27,430 nt of DNA from Zelonia costaricensis (Eukaryota; Euglenozoa; Kinetoplastea; Trypanosomatida; Trypanosomatidae), in the NCBI GenBank assembly GCA_030849075.1, contig JASAOO010003184.1, positions 1 to 27,430 on the forward strand, written 5' to 3'. Made by a program: the position numbers and the translations under genes. The stretch's first letter is position 1. Every line of letters starts with the position of its first letter. Shown piece by piece: positions 26,589-27,430 of this stretch. The notes under the pieces are model-generated. The model was not told where the DNA came from, searched no databases, and was given only the letters and a program-made list of their open reading frames with translations.

Positions 26589-27430
26589 TGTGCTGATCGG
26601 ATGCGGGAGTCACGAATCGGCTGCAGCGCAGTAACTTCTTTCTTCGCAGGGTCACGAAAAAGCGATGTACAAGAGGCGGGACTTCGTAAAGTACTGTTTG
26701 TTTGCGAGAAACAAGCGTGTGTGAGTTGGTAGGAGCCGCGTGAAGCTACTTACTGTCAAGGTTCATCGAGAATGGGAAGGTGAAGGGATGATTGGTGACG
26801 GGGGCGAGAACAAGAGGCGACGAGTGGGTGAATGCGTCATTCACAGGCAGAGCAGGGAGAAGAGGAATGTGACGAGGACGGTGAAGAGTAGCGGTGCATC
26901 AAGAGCCCGAGATACACGGAGCGCATTGGGCCGCGCGAGGCTGTCGACAGGCGTCGCTGTCGTGCAGCACAGGCAGGAACGGAAACCGCCGATGCAGAGG
27001 CAGCAAGTGAGTGCAAGCGCGGCAAGTCACGCTGCGTAGGTCGCTTTTGCCAGTCTTCCCGCACACACACATAAACGACGTCGTGCTGTAGTCGCTTCCA
27101 AAAGCTACCGGTGAGAGCCAGTGCAATGACATCAATAGAGGTATGAAAAGGAAGAGAAAAGATGCTGCACCGAGAGGAGAGCCACACAACGGAGTCAGCG
27201 GCGGCGACGGGCGTCTGGTGTCGAGAAAGAGGACTGCAACAGATGCACAGTTCTGCAAAAGCAGAGCGCCGCCATCACCGGCCCGGTTTCGTGGTTGTTT
27301 CGCGAATTGCAAGGCGTGCAAGCGGTCACACAAACCCAATACTCAAAGACGGAAGTGGGATGGCGACATGGTGAATAGGTGTAGGAGGCGGGGTGCATCT
27401 GCATTCGACGCCTCAGCGATTGTACGGCAG
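26589..27430. other. Intergenic to right edge: amastin-like leader and 3' UTR of an unseen gene
   Basis: About 840 bases with no coding region I can support on either strand. A short CA run occurs at 27061-27071. The minus-strand frame near 27195-27404 is Cys/Thr/Pro-rich without a domain and is most likely untranslated sequence of the next gene upstream. Confidence 0.5.
26753..26884 (-). promoter_or_regulatory. Possible spliced-leader acceptor for the amastin-like gene
   Basis: A C/T-rich run on the minus strand (about 26841-26884) is followed by an AG-free stretch of nearly 90 bases up to GACAG, with the AG at 26754-26753. The leader would be about 164 bases. Confidence 0.35.

Noticed and set aside
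1..27430. CRISPR array, bacterial operon or prophage
   Set aside because: No direct-repeat and spacer pattern, no ribosome-binding sites, and all identifiable proteins are eukaryotic.

Overview
The window looks like nuclear DNA from a trypanosomatid, most likely Leishmania or a close relative. The support is indirect but consistent. Every credible gene lies on the minus strand, none shows an intron, and genes are separated by long GC-rich gaps full of CA/TG microsatellites. Most genes have a pyrimidine-rich tract followed by the first AG upstream of the start codon, which is the pattern of spliced-leader trans-splicing acceptors. An amastin-like membrane protein is also present. I read the whole window as one stretch of a single polycistronic transcription unit running from 27430 towards 1. 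No strand switch, tRNA, rRNA or CRISPR was seen.

Layout in transcription order (high to low coordinates): an amastin-like four-helix membrane protein (25923-26588); dynein light chain LC8 (23572-23844); the A/G mismatch DNA glycosylase MutY (21103-22653); a kelch-repeat protein (17966-20500); a class I SAM-dependent methyltransferase (16427-17125); a CS-domain plus Sel1-like-repeat protein with a C-terminal membrane anchor (13634-15598); a probable mitochondrial protein with weak PPR-like helices (11062-12099); a coiled-coil protein with a long disordered Pro/Ser/Arg tail (6784-9582); a GH63 processing alpha-glucosidase I (3198-6056); ribosomal protein S29 (2425-2598); and the N-terminal part of a charged coiled-coil protein cut by the window edge (2-415).

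The genes do not form a functional operon. They belong to unrelated pathways (translation, N-glycan processing, DNA repair, microtubule motors, surface membrane), as is usual for trypanosomatid clusters, where expression is set mostly after transcription by UTRs. Points most worth a second look: a catalytically intact-looking glucosidase I in a lineage whose lipid-linked oligosaccharide is reported to lack glucose; the CS + Sel1 + tail-anchor architecture; a divergent amastin-like protein; a MutY whose iron-sulfur loop has one extra residue; and a possible SIDER-type retroposon remnant between MutY and LC8. I found no clear case of a wholly new system, and many gene functions here are recognised only at the domain level.
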